Below are positions 51,517-59,802 of a DNA stretch of 64,000 nucleotides, piece after piece. This stretch comes from Telmatospirillum siberiense (lineage in GTDB: Bacteria > Pseudomonadota > Alphaproteobacteria > Rhodospirillales > Magnetospirillaceae), in assembly GCF_002845745.1 (NCBI RefSeq), contig NZ_PIUM01000013.1:1-64000 (forward strand), given 5' to 3'. The translations under genes were made by a program, and so were the position numbers. The notes below the pieces were generated by a model that was not told the origin of the DNA, ran no database searches, and saw nothing but the letters and a program-made list of their open reading frames with translations. The stretch's first letter is position 1. Each line of letters starts with the position of its first letter.

Positions 51517-53514
51517 ATGAGGTGGCACACTCCCGCGACCATCTGCTGCCTGTCGCTTCTGCTGGCCGGGACCGGCCATGCGCAGGAATTCGACTATGGA
51601 AACTACGAAGCCCTGTTCGGCGAACCGGTGACCATGAGCGCCACCGGAAAGCCCGAACGTGTTTCCGACTCCGCCGTATCGATGGATTTGATCTCCGCCC
51701 AGGACATCGCGCGGTCAGGGGCGCGTGATATTCCGACCCTGCTGCGCCGATTGGCCGGAGTCGACGTCGTTCGCGAATCCGCCGGATCCTCGGATGTCGG
51801 CATCGGCGGCTATATCCAGCCGCTGGTCAGCCGCGTCATGGTGATGGTCAATGGCCGGCAGGTCTATTTCGACGGTTTCGGCGAGGTTTTCTGGGCCGCC
51901 TTGCCGGTGGAGCTTGAGGAGATTCGCCAGATCGAAGTGATCCATGGCGCACAAAGCGCGCTTTACGGCTTCAATGCCGTCGATGGCGTGATCAATATCG
52001 TGACCTTCGATCCGGTCGACGACAAGATCAACATGGCCCGGGCCCGGGTCGGCAATCATGCGCTCAGGAACCTTGCCGCGACGACGACTTGGCCATTGGC
52101 CGATCAGGCGGGTGTTCGCGTGACCGTCGCCAACGATCATATCGATGACAGCGGCATTTCCTCCAAGACTCCCGCCAATCTCGCTTATTCCAAGGATCCG
52201 GCCCGCCGCGCCCTTTCCGTCAGCGCCGGTGCCAGGCTTCCCGACGACAGCCGCCTCAATCTCGAGGCTTCCCACACCGACGTCAGCCAGCGGATGATTT
52301 CCTCCAGCGTGTTTTTTGACGCGAGGATCAAGAGCGACGCGGTGAAAGCCAGTTATACGACGGAGACCGCCATCGGACGGGTGAACGCCAACGCCTCCTA
52401 CAGCGACGTCAACCTGCCCTGGGTGGCGTCGCAGGCCATCGCGAACGTTTTTCGTATGGACGATCAGACCGGTGCCGCGCAAATTTCCGATCTTTTCAAG
52501 ATCGGCGCCGATGACAGTTTCCGTCTCGCCGCCGACGCGCGTCGGGATCGCGTGGACGCGCCCCTGGTGACCGGCGGTGTCCTGACCGGCGATCTGTGGG
52601 CCGCTTCGGCCATGTGGGAACATCAGTTCTCGCCGACCCTGACGACGGTCAACGCCGTTCGCTATGATTATTTCAAGCTGGGCCGGAGCGGCTCCGGCAC
52701 GGTGCACGACTACCTCTACAGCAATGCCGATTTCGACCGGGCCGACATGGGGACCAGCGTCAGTTCGGCGTTGGTCAAGACCGTCACCGACGAAGACAAG
52801 CTGCGCCTGTCCTTTTCGCGGGGACTCAAGCTGCCCTCCTTGATGAATTTCGGGCAGCTTGGGCAATATCAGAGGCAGTATGTCAACGGTCAGACCGTTT
52901 ATTTCGAGGGCAACCCCAACCTCGCCGCGTCGGCGGTCTATGATTACCGGGCGGGGTGGGACCATCAGTTCCGCGATTTGGGCGCCACGGCGCGGGTCAA
53001 CGTCTTTCACGACATGACGATGCGCTATATCGGTTCGCGGAACGCCCTTTTGACCTATGTGCCGGCGCGCTTTGCCCAGGTGACGACCTATACGACCGGT
53101 TCGGTGACCAACGGGTTGGAACTCACTTTGGACCACAAGGCGCGGGAAGGCTGGAACTGGGGGGGCACTTACACCTACCAGCGGCTTCACGAGCATTCGG
53201 ATGGGGGGCTGCGCAACGCCGCCCCCGTCAACAAGGTCAACGCCAATATCGGTTATGGATGGGGCGAGTGGGAGACCGACCTCTATGCGAGCTATGTCTC
53301 GGCGACCAAAGGAGTGCTGATCACCGCCGGTGTTCCGACCGTTACCAGGACGGTCGGGGTGAAGGGGCATGTCGATCTGGCGCCGCGCATCGCTTGGCGT
53401 CCCACGGACAATCTCATGGTCGAACTGAGCGCTGAAAATCTTTGGCCTTACAAGGACGTCGTGACTCAGCGGATGGAAACCAGTTATTTTCTGACGTTGA
53501 AAGTGTCTTATTAG
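51517..53514 (+). CDS. TonB-dependent outer-membrane receptor
   Basis: 665 residues. Signal peptide (ICCLSLLLAGTGHAQE), a plug domain (about 35-165; DLISAQDIARSGARDIPTLLRRLAGVDVVRESAGSSDVGIGGYIQPLVSRVMVMVNGRQVY, ALYGFNAVDGVINIVT) and a 22-strand-type barrel ending in the aromatic ...FLTLKVSY. The substrate is not evident; lengths near 660 suit ligands other than large siderophores. It begins 1 bp after the YfiR-like gene. The TAG stop is formed by the first bases of the repeat element at 53514, so the original C-terminus may have been altered by at most a codon or two. Confidence 0.9.
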   Translation: MRWHTPATICCLSLLLAGTGHAQEFDYGNYEALFGEPVTMSATGKPERVSDSAVSMDLISAQDIARSGARDIPTLLRRLAGVDVVRESAGSSDVGIGGYIQPLVSRVMVMVNGRQVYFDGFGEVFWAALPVELEEIRQIEVIHGAQSALYGFNAVDGVINIVTFDPVDDKINMARARVGNHALRNLAATTTWPLADQAGVRVTVANDHIDDSGISSKTPANLAYSKDPARRALSVSAGARLPDDSRLNLEASHTDVSQRMISSSVFFDARIKSDAVKASYTTETAIGRVNANASYSDVNLPWVASQAIANVFRMDDQTGAAQISDLFKIGADDSFRLAADARRDRVDAPLVTGGVLTGDLWAASAMWEHQFSPTLTTVNAVRYDYFKLGRSGSGTVHDYLYSNADFDRADMGTSVSSALVKTVTDEDKLRLSFSRGLKLPSLMNFGQLGQYQRQYVNGQTVYFEGNPNLAASAVYDYRAGWDHQFRDLGATARVNVFHDMTMRYIGSRNALLTYVPARFAQVTTYTTGSVTNGLELTLDHKAREGWNWGGTYTYQRLHEHSDGGLRNAAPVNKVNANIGYGWGEWETDLYASYVSATKGVLITAGVPTVTRTVGVKGHVDLAPRIAWRPTDNLMVELSAENLWPYKDVVTQRMETSYFLTLKVSY

Positions 53515-53848
53515 GGCGTGTGGACATTTGGCAATCGGCCAGATTCTCTTCGTCCTCTTGATCGTTCCGGTGCGCTCCGGCTTTTGATTAACCACCAAGG
53601 CACCAAGACACCAAGGTGGCAGAGCGTACCACCGGCATTTTCCCGCCCTGTCATCGGCTGTCGGTCGAATGCCTGCGGCGCAGATTGGCCGCCGCCGACC
53701 GATCCGAAAGTCGCCTTGGCGTCTTGGTGCCTTGGTGGTTCAAAATATCCGGGGTTTCCTTTCATGCCATTGGGGAACCAGAGGCAACGGGAGAAGTCTC
53801 AATGTGTCCCATCAAGGGGGCATGGTCGTCATGAATGTCCACACGCCC
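53514..53848. repeat. MITE-like dispersed repeat, family A copy 2
   Basis: About 335 bp ending in perfect inverted repeats, GGGCGTGTGGACATT (53514 on) and AATGTCCACACGCCC (to 53848), flanked by TA on both sides. Inner arms ACCACCAAGGCACC... (53591-53616) and ...GGTGCCTTGGTGGT (53714-53739) form a second inverted repeat with one mismatch. Closely similar to 19649-19983. No gene inside. The GGGCGTGT ends are shared with the IS5-type end at base 109. Confidence 0.88.
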
Positions 53849-53853
53849 TAGCC

Positions 53854-54049
53854 TGTCGTCAGTTACCGGGATATGGTGCTGGTGCCCCAAAAACCGTCAT
53901 GGCCGTGCTCGACACGGCCATCCACGTGGAGGGAGCGAACGACGGAGACTTGTTCGGGGGCGTGGATGCCCGGCTCAAGGCCGGGCATGACGTCTTTTGA
54001 TTGAATCGCGAAACCCAAATACCGGAAGAGCGGTAACTGACGACACGCC
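53854..54049. repeat. second MITE-like element, family B
   Basis: It abuts family A copy 2. Terminal repeats TGTCGTCAGTTACC (53854-53867) and GGTAACTGACGACA (54032-54045) are perfect over 14 bp, and the right end continues CGCC. Inside are two hairpins (GGCCGTG/CACGGCC and TGCCCGGC/GCCGGGCA) with CATCCACG/CGTGGATG flanks. The same inner modules form the inner arms of the repeat at 5911-6172. Confidence 0.8.
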
Positions 54050-54051
54050 AT

Positions 54052-54105
54052 AGTGCATTGACACAAAAGGAAGATTAAGCGATTTCGTCAATGCACTTTG
54101 GCCTG
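54052..54105. repeat. inverted repeat before the chemoreceptor stop
   Basis: AGTGCATTGAC and GTCAATGCACT face each other over about 32 bases between family B and the end of the chemoreceptor gene. There is no T tract. Its role is unknown. Confidence 0.55.
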
Positions 54106-54119
54106 CGCGGCGCCTCAAG

Positions 54120-55799
54120 TCAGGCTTGGCGCATTTCCGTCAGGAAGTTGCCGACTTCGCCATCCAATCGCGCGGCCTGCTGCGCCAGACCGCGCGAGGC
54201 TTCCAGAACGCCCGCCGACGTCTCGCCGACCTGCGCCGTGGAGCGGCTCAGCTCGGTGAGGCTGTGCGTCACCTGCCGGGTGCCTTGCGACGCCTCGATG
54301 ATATTGTGGGTGATCTCCCGCGCGGCGTCGTGTTGCTTCTCGATCGCCGCGGCGATGGCGCCCGAAATCTGATTCAAATTGTCGATGGTGCCGCTGATGC
54401 CGGATATCGCTTCCGCCGCTTGTATCGTCGCACCTTGGACGGCATCGATCTGTCCGACGATTTCCTCCGTCGCCCTGGCCGTTTGTGTGGCCAGGTTCTT
54501 CACCTCGGTGGCCACCACGGCGAACCCCTTGCCGGCCTCTCCCGCCCGAGCCGCCTCGATGGTGGCATTCAAAGCCAGAAGGTTCGTCTGGCTGGCTATA
54601 TCGTTGATCAGCTTGACGACTTCGCCGATGCGCTTGGCCGATTGGGCCAGGCTTTGGACCATCTGATTGGTTTGCTGCGCTTCCGTTACGGCCGATGCCG
54701 ACGTTTGCGACGCCTGGGTGACCTGGCCGCGGATCTCCTGGATCGAGGTCGTCAGCTCTTCCGTCGCCGAGGAAACCGTCTGCACATTGAGAGAGGCCTG
54801 CTGCGCCGCCGCCGCGATGGATGAGGCCTGTTCCGAGGTCGTCACCGCCAGATGAGAAAGTGACCCGGCCGCCTGATGAAGCCCCGCCGCCGAGGCGGTA
54901 ATGGCGTCGGAAACCTGCTTGACGTTGCTTTCCAGGGTGTCGGCCATCTGGATGACCGATTGCTGGCGCTCCCGGGCGACCCGCTCTTCAAGGAGCTTGG
55001 CCTCGGTTTCCGTTTGCCTGGCATGCTGGGCATTGGCTTTGAGCACGCCGACGGCTTCGGCCATGCGTCCGATTTCGTCTTGTCGGTGTTGATGGGGGAT
55101 CTCGGTGTCGAGCATACCGTCGGCCAATTTCCGGAGAACCATCTGGATCTTTTCGAGGGCGCGGAAACTGGCGCGGATGGCCAGGAACAGAGGGATGGCG
55201 AGAAGCAGTGTGACGACGGCGGAAAACCCCGCGATTCTTTCGATCAGGGAGGCGATGACTTTCATGAAATCGCTCTGCGGCAATCCGACGAACAGAATAC
55301 CGATGGTCTTGCCACCCGCATCGACAATCGGGTCGTAGCGCACGTAATAGGTTTGACCGAGGATTTCGGTGGTTCCGGAATAGGAACGCTGCTGACCGAG
55401 AACCGTGTCCCGCACGGGACCCGCGGCCAGTGTGGTGCCCACGGCGCGGCTGCCGTCGGGCTTTTTGACATTGGTGGCGATCCGGAGATCGCCTAGAAAA
55501 ATCGTGGCCGTTCCGCCGACCAGTTCCTGGATATGGTCCACGATATTGTTGTTGTCGTTGAGCCGGGTCTGGCCTGCGAACAGTTGTCCGTCGCGCGCCG
55601 AAAACTCCGATCCCTGGTTTCGTAGGACGTCCCTGGCGACGTTCATATTGACGTTTTGCCGCTCGATTGCCTGACGCTCCATCGCCGTTCGGAGATCGTT
55701 CGCCATCAGGGATGTCAATGCGACGGCCAGCAGCAAGAGGGCTCCGATGCTAAGGAGGGCCAATTTCGCGGTTAGGCTCAGGCGGGAAAGATAGGGCAT
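54120..55799 (-). CDS. methyl-accepting chemotaxis protein with periplasmic Cache-like sensor
   Basis: 559 residues. Membrane helix at about 12-32, a periplasmic single-Cache-type domain (33-185; [79 protein letters not shown]), a second helix near 190-212, a HAMP segment and a cytoplasmic signalling tip with the hairpin core [44 protein letters not shown]. The ligand is unknown. ATG 55799. It is monocistronic and followed by repeats. Confidence 0.93.
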   Translation of the reverse strand: MPYLSRLSLTAKLALLSIGALLLLAVALTSLMANDLRTAMERQAIERQNVNMNVARDVLRNQGSEFSARDGQLFAGQTRLNDNNNIVDHIQELVGGTATIFLGDLRIATNVKKPDGSRAVGTTLAAGPVRDTVLGQQRSYSGTTEILGQTYYVRYDPIVDAGGKTIGILFVGLPQSDFMKVIASLIERIAGFSAVVTLLLAIPLFLAIRASFRALEKIQMVLRKLADGMLDTEIPHQHRQDEIGRMAEAVGVLKANAQHARQTETEAKLLEERVARERQQSVIQMADTLESNVKQVSDAITASAAGLHQAAGSLSHLAVTTSEQASSIAAAAQQASLNVQTVSSATEELTTSIQEIRGQVTQASQTSASAVTEAQQTNQMVQSLAQSAKRIGEVVKLINDIASQTNLLALNATIEAARAGEAGKGFAVVATEVKNLATQTARATEEIVGQIDAVQGATIQAAEAISGISGTIDNLNQISGAIAAAIEKQHDAAREITHNIIEASQGTRQVTHSLTELSRSTAQVGETSAGVLEASRGLAQQAARLDGEVGNFLTEMRQA

Positions 55800-56102
55800 G
55801 CATCACCTGGAGTGGAAAATACGTGGTGACAATATATTTCGAATTACCCTGGGTGAATATCTATTATATGGCGTGTAACTATAACAATGGTTGGTCTATA
55901 TCGACAAATGAGAAACTTATCGGCGATTTTCCCTTATTGGAATGTTTGGTAAAAATAGAATATGTCGTTGTTATTTAGTGAAATATAAAGAAGCGAATGA
56001 TTCGATCCGGGAATTGATGCTCACAGGTTGATTGCTCAAGACGTCCCCTGCTATCCTGTGCCAAAGCTTTTTTAATGTTTGGTGTCATGGGGGAAGCGAG
56101 GC
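55800..56102. other. intergenic region, AT-rich
   Basis: 303 bases between divergent genes, AT-rich between 55.83 and 56.00 kb. No gene or repeat was seen; GGGGGAAGCGAGG at its end is the ribosome site of the small gene that follows. Confidence 0.6.
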
Positions 56103-56300
56103 ATGGATGCCACGACGCGCAAGCTGATCGCCGAGGCCTATGATGAAACGATTTCCGAGGCTCTCGCCCAGGGACGGTCCGGCGAGATCGCGCATCGTGA
56201 AGGGATCGTGGCAGGCGCCATGTTTTTATCGTCGATGACGGGGATCGAGGATGCCGCCGCGATTGCCGAAGTGGAAAAGCTTGGGCTGACGATCCAATAG
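56103..56300 (+). CDS. small hypothetical protein
   Basis: 65 residues, helical and acidic (MDATTRKLIAEAYDETISEALAQGRSGEIAHREGIVAGAMFLSSMTGIEDAAAIAEVEKLGLTIQ in pieces: N-terminal AEAYDETISEAL, C-terminal AAIAEVEKLGL). No known domain. ATG 56103 has GGGGGAAGCGAGGC before it, a good ribosome site. The composition fits a real protein, but its function is unknown. It is convergent with the pentapeptide gene. Confidence 0.6.
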   Translation: MDATTRKLIAEAYDETISEALAQGRSGEIAHREGIVAGAMFLSSMTGIEDAAAIAEVEKLGLTIQ

Positions 56301-56324
56301 GATGAAGTTTCGTCGGGGGCGGTA

Positions 56325-56732
56325 TTAAGCCGCGATGGTGGCTCCGCTTCTGATGATTTCGATGGTGTCGATATCGCTGTCTTGAAAGGCCTCGTCATCC
56401 AGGCGGCAGTCTTCGAACTGGGCCGCCGAAAGATCGCAGCCGACGAAACGGCAGCCGGAAAGATCGCACCGGATGAAGCGGGTGTTGAAGATATTCGCCC
56501 CCTTGAAGGACAGCCCGCTCATCCGGCAATCGACGAACAGAGCGTTCCCCAGATCCTCGGGCATGGAGGCGGCCGTCAGATCGCAACGGATCAGGGTCGC
56601 GTCGCTCATGTCGGGCAGCGGCTTGGCGGGCATCACCACGTCTTCCACGATCGCGCAGGAAAACGTCTGAAAATCGGCCATATGTTCAAGGGCCGAGGCA
56701 AGGCCTGAAAGGCGAAACATTCCTGTGCTCAC
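56325..56732 (-). CDS. pentapeptide-repeat protein
   Basis: 135 residues with A(D/N)LxX-type five-residue repeats forming a right-handed beta-helix: SDATLIRCDLTAASMPEDLGNALFVDCRMSGLSFKGANIFNTRFIRCDLSGCRFVGCDLSAAQFEDCRLDD. Five cysteines sit at matching repeat positions. No signal peptide. The start is GTG 56732 or ATG 56720. Pentapeptide proteins act in varied roles, including DNA mimicry; none can be assigned here. Confidence 0.8.
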   Translation of the reverse strand: MSTGMFRLSGLASALEHMADFQTFSCAIVEDVVMPAKPLPDMSDATLIRCDLTAASMPEDLGNALFVDCRMSGLSFKGANIFNTRFIRCDLSGCRFVGCDLSAAQFEDCRLDDEAFQDSDIDTIEIIRSGATIAA

Positions 56733-56963
56733 GGTTATTTTTGCTGAAGGCGAAAATAGTTCCGTGAATCCGTTTCGTAAATAGATGGCAGGTCATGCCA
56801 TCAAAAATTCACCATTTCGATCGTGATTTATGAAAATTTGAAGAAGAAAATATGTGTTTTGTCATTTTGTTTTGATGCATTCACCGGGTTGCGCTTTTCA
56901 ACCCGAGCGGGCGGTATGATAACGAGGTTTCTGCCGCCCGCTCCCGCAATTCGTTGTCGCTTC

Positions 56964-57365
56964 TTAAGCTTTCGCCAGGGCGCGGGCCACAACCATGCGA
57001 ACCCAGGCGGCCCGTGACAGGCCGAGAGCGTCGGCACTGGTGTCGATGCCGGCCAGTTGCGCGTCCTCGAAACGAATGATGACCGCCTCTTTTTTCTTAT
57101 GCTTTTTTTTCTTCGCCTTGTCTTTTTCCTTACCTTTTTCTTTTGATTTCTTTTCCTTGATCAAGGCGCTGGCGGCTTCCGCCGGTTCCGCCGGGGGAAG
57201 TTCCGATTTCACCTTGGGCTTGGCGGACGCTTTTTTGACGGCGGCGGCGGCCGAGGCGCTTTCCGTCTTGGCGCGTTTTTCGGTGGCCTCGATATAGGCC
57301 GAGGCGATGGCGTCGCGCGGCTCCTCGGTCTTTTTCGGACGGCTGGGCTTCTTGGTGATCGTCAT
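56964..57365 (-). CDS. lysine-rich protein with C-terminal RHH-like segment, ParA partner candidate
   Basis: 133 residues from ATG 57365 (after GAAGGAGACC). The N-terminal two thirds are low-complexity and rich in Lys, Ala and Glu (KEKKSKEKGKEKDKAKKKKHKKK region near 85-105), probably disordered. The last 40 residues (EAVIIRFEDAQLAGIDTSADALGLSRAAWVRMVVARAL) resemble a ribbon-helix-helix DNA-binding motif. It starts 18 bp after the ParA-like gene and is probably its adaptor or DNA-binding partner. The cargo is unknown. Confidence 0.7.
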   Translation of the reverse strand: MTITKKPSRPKKTEEPRDAIASAYIEATEKRAKTESASAAAAVKKASAKPKVKSELPPAEPAEAASALIKEKKSKEKGKEKDKAKKKKHKKKEAVIIRFEDAQLAGIDTSADALGLSRAAWVRMVVARALAKA

Positions 57366-57382
57366 CGGGGGGTCTCCTTCAT

Positions 57383-58042
57383 TCATTGGGTGCTGAGGGG
57401 CGTGGTGAAAAGATGGTCGGCCAGTCGTTCCAGCTCCTGGCAGGCTTTGGCGTCCGGTTGGCCCGCTTCGAAGACCGACAAACCAATAGCCGCGTTGTTG
57501 GGGAAGGCTTTGCGCCGGCCGATGGGGCAATCGAGATAGGCGATCTCCGGATTGTCCGCCAAGGCTTCGGCCGCCGCGGCATTGTCCTGACCTTTAGGGT
57601 CGGCGCAATTGAGCACGGCGAGGGCGCGCAGCCCGGGATTGACCAGTTTGGCATCGGCGACAAGACTGGCGACCTTGTCGAGAGTCCAGACGTCGAAACT
57701 GCGAGGCTGGAAAGGAATGACGGCGATATCGGCGAGAGTGAGGGCCGCGCGCAGGGCGCCGCTGTCGCGGCCACCGGCGTCGATGACGACGTCGTCGAAT
57801 TTTTCGCGCAAGGTGGGGATCTGGGTGCGGACGGAGGTTCCTTTCGTCAATTGCACGAGGGTGAAACCGGTGCCGCCCAGGCGCTCACCGCGCAGACTGG
57901 CGAAATCCGTGGCCGTTCCTTGCTCATCGGCGTCGACCAGCAATACGTCGCGATGCCGCCGAATCACCCTTTCGATGGCCAGGTTGACCGCCAAGGTGGT
58001 CTTTCCGACGCCGCCTTTGGTCTGTGCCAAGGCAATGATCAT
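57383..58042 (-). CDS. ParA/MinD-like partition ATPase
   Basis: 219 residues with the deviant Walker A motif KGGVGKTT (residues 10-17), Walker A' VLLVDADEQGTATDF, a Walker B region DDVVIDAGGRDSGALRAAL and IPFQPRSFDVWTLDKV. The small size and lack of an N-terminal helix-turn-helix place it with the small ParA ATPases (ParF/VirC1/McdA types) that position plasmids or protein assemblies on the nucleoid. ATG 58042. It is followed by a lysine-rich RHH-like gene as a likely partner. No centromere-like iterons are seen nearby. Confidence 0.88.
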   Translation of the reverse strand: MIIALAQTKGGVGKTTLAVNLAIERVIRRHRDVLLVDADEQGTATDFASLRGERLGGTGFTLVQLTKGTSVRTQIPTLREKFDDVVIDAGGRDSGALRAALTLADIAVIPFQPRSFDVWTLDKVASLVADAKLVNPGLRALAVLNCADPKGQDNAAAAEALADNPEIAYLDCPIGRRKAFPNNAAIGLSVFEAGQPDAKACQELERLADHLFTTPLSTQ

Positions 58043-58121
58043 TTCTGTCCGTCCCAAGTCTCCATTTGTCTATTTAACATATATCGAAGCGATATCGCTT
58101 TCAAGGGGCATTCGGTCGTGA

Positions 58122-58601
58122 TCAATCTTTGCTGGCCAGGTCGGCCGTCCGGGCATCCAGAATGGCCTGCAGGTGCTGCGGGGCGATTTTGATCTGCAGG
58201 CCCCGTTGCCCGCCGTTGACGATCATGAACGGAAGGTTCTGTGCGCTGTCGTCGATGAAGCAGCGCAATCGTTTCTTTTGGCCGAGGGGGCTGATGCCGC
58301 CGATGTGATAGCCGCTGATTCTCTCGGCGTCGGCGGGACGCAGCATGGCCGCCGATTTTTTTCCGGCGATGGCGGCCAGGGCTTTGAGATTAAGTTCCCG
58401 ATCCGATGGCAGGAGGGCGATGCAGATTTCGTCGCCAGCCGTCACCATCAGGGTCTTGAAGACCATCGCCGGGGAAAGTCCCAAGGCCTCGGCGGCTTGC
58501 AGGCCGATCGAGGGAGCGTCGGGATCGTAATGGTATTCGAGAATTTCGAAGGGTTTTTTAGCCTTTTCCACAGCCAATGTGGCCCGTGTGCCTTTCGCCA
58601 T
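58122..58601 (-). CDS. ybaK: Cys-tRNA(Pro)/Cys-tRNA(Cys) deacylase
   Basis: 159 residues of the YbaK/EbsC editing family, which hydrolyses Cys-tRNA(Pro). The conserved pattern is KPFEILEYHYDPDAPSIGLQAAEALGLSPAMVFKTLMV, with the catalytic-type Lys in the VFKTL motif, then LPSDRELNLKALAAIAGKKSAAMLRPADAERISGYHIGGISPLGQKKRLRCFID. Length is typical. ATG 58601. Near its start lies a family C repeat. Confidence 0.92.
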   Translation of the reverse strand: MAKGTRATLAVEKAKKPFEILEYHYDPDAPSIGLQAAEALGLSPAMVFKTLMVTAGDEICIALLPSDRELNLKALAAIAGKKSAAMLRPADAERISGYHIGGISPLGQKKRLRCFIDDSAQNLPFMIVNGGQRGLQIKIAPQHLQAILDARTADLASKD

Positions 58602-58909
58602 TTGTTGGTTCCTTGAAACGTTATACCAAGTCTCGGTGATGCGTGCCCGATCACCGAGCCCTCAATCGCCGGGCGGGGCCTCCACCCCGTTGGATGCCGG
58701 GATTAAAGGACGGGCCGTGGCCCGTCCGCAAGAGGATGGCTCCTCAATTATGTCGAAATCCGATGGCGAATGCCCCATATCTGCCCAATGATTTTCACAA
58801 TTCACGGTGATATTGCCGCCTTGTGTTAACCAAAACGTCATCGCGACGGTCATGATCATGCCGTCGGCCCCGCGAATGCCAAGGCTCGTGGGGGCGCGGA
58901 GATATAGGG
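58602..58909. other. intergenic region with repeat
   Basis: 308 bases between divergent genes. The left part is a family C repeat and the right part should hold the promoter of the LTXXQ gene. A GGACGGGCC/GGCCCGTCC hairpin lies at about 58710-58728, and no gene was found. Confidence 0.6.
58624..58692 (+). repeat. dispersed hairpin repeat, family C copy 2
   Basis: TACCAAGTCTCGGTGATG...CGATCACCGAGCCCTCAATCGCCGGGCGGGG repeats the module found after aroQ, in the same orientation, with the loop changed. It lies about 20 bp before ybaK. Confidence 0.75.
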
Positions 58910-59413
58910 ATGCAAGTGATGTTCGAGTACGATCGGGGGCGGCCATTTTTGCGGCGGGCGCGTGGAGTGATGACGGCCGGCGGAATTCTGTTGGCTTGTT
59001 TTTCCCCGTTGTTGATCGCCGGGCCTGGCGAGGCGCAGCCGGCCCCTTCCGCTGCGACGACCTCCCAGAAGGACGTGCCCGATTATACCGAGACACGGAT
59101 AGCCGAATTGCACGACAAAATGCACATCAGCGAGGGGCAGGCCGGTCAATGGGAGGCGGTGGCGCGGGTGATGCGCGCCAATGCCAAGGCCATCGAGGCC
59201 CTGACGGCTGAAAGCAGGAAGAACGAGCAGAGCATGACGGCCGTGGAGGATCTGCGGGCCTACCAGGAGATCGTTGCCGCTCAGGCCAAATCCGCCCAGA
59301 AGCTGGCGGATGCCTTTGACGTTCTTTACCAGACCATGACGGACGACCAGCGCAAGCTGGCTGACGCGGTGTTCCGCCAATATCGGCAAAACGCCATGAA
59401 AGCCGGAAAATAA
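58910..59413 (+). CDS. LTXXQ-motif (Spy/CpxP-like) periplasmic protein
   Basis: 167 residues with a signal peptide (VMTAGGILLACFSPLLIAGPGEAQ). The mature helical part (TRIAELHDKMHISEGQAGQWEAVARVMRANAKAIEAL, then MTDDQRKLADAVFRQY) fits the LTXXQ family with relaxed motifs (ISEGQ, MTDDQ). Spy/CpxP relatives act as periplasmic chaperones or stress sensors. ATG 58910 gives the longest frame; ATG 58919 is close. No envelope-stress genes are adjacent. Confidence 0.82.
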   Translation: MQVMFEYDRGRPFLRRARGVMTAGGILLACFSPLLIAGPGEAQPAPSAATTSQKDVPDYTETRIAELHDKMHISEGQAGQWEAVARVMRANAKAIEALTAESRKNEQSMTAVEDLRAYQEIVAAQAKSAQKLADAFDVLYQTMTDDQRKLADAVFRQYRQNAMKAGK

Positions 59414-59446
59414 TATCGGCGAGCCATTGACGTGGCTCGTCGATAT
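59413..59446 (+). terminator. hairpin after the LTXXQ gene, possible terminator
   Basis: ATATCG-G-CGAGCC and GGCTCG-T-CGATAT pair over 12 bp with one internal mismatch, starting at the stop codon. There is no T tract. Confidence 0.5.
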
Positions 59447-59454
59447 GAGTCCCT

Positions 59455-59485
59455 CGCCGATCTCCGTTTCAAGAGGAGATCGGCG
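59455..59485 (-). terminator. hairpin before the STAS gene stop, possible terminator
   Basis: CGCCGATCTCC and GGAGATCGGCG form a perfect 11-bp stem with a 9-base loop in the 77-bp gap between convergent genes. There is no T tract in either direction. Confidence 0.5.
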
Positions 59486-59490
59486 GAAGG

Positions 59491-59793
59491 TCAGTCGGCG
59501 ATATCGAACAGGGTGCCCAACTTGGCGATGCGGATCAGTTCCTTGACCGAGGAACTGCCACCCTTGAGGGTGATCTTGCTGCGGTCGAAGCGTTCGCGCA
59601 TCAAAAGCAGCATGCCGACCGCGGCCGAATCCAGATAGCTCACCTCGGTCAAATCGATCGTGCACTGTCGGGGTGGGGCGTCGGCCCCCAATTCCTCGAT
59701 GATGTGACGAAAGGATTCGTGATCGGCGAAGGTGAAACGCCCTTCGAGGAACAGTTCGACGGCGTCACCGCCCTTTTGAATTCTCGATTGCAC
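59491..59793 (-). CDS. STAS-domain protein (anti-sigma factor antagonist type)
   Basis: 100 residues forming a single STAS domain: AVELFLEGRFTFADHESFRHIIEELG, CTIDLTEVSYLDSAAVGMLLLMRERF with the phospho-acceptor-type Ser in YLDSAA, and a C-terminal helix region. It begins 9 bp after a chemoreceptor gene and is probably cotranscribed. Such proteins relay phosphorylation-dependent signals in partner-switching systems; no kinase or phosphatase partner is adjacent. Confidence 0.88.
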   Translation of the reverse strand: MQSRIQKGGDAVELFLEGRFTFADHESFRHIIEELGADAPPRQCTIDLTEVSYLDSAAVGMLLLMRERFDRSKITLKGGSSSVKELIRIAKLGTLFDIAD

Positions 59794-59802
59794 GACGGGA
59801 CC

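Noticed and set aside
51715-53598. A 627-codon minus-strand open frame opposite the TonB receptor
   Set aside because: Antisense shadow of a well-supported receptor gene, with His- and Gly-rich sequence and no motifs.
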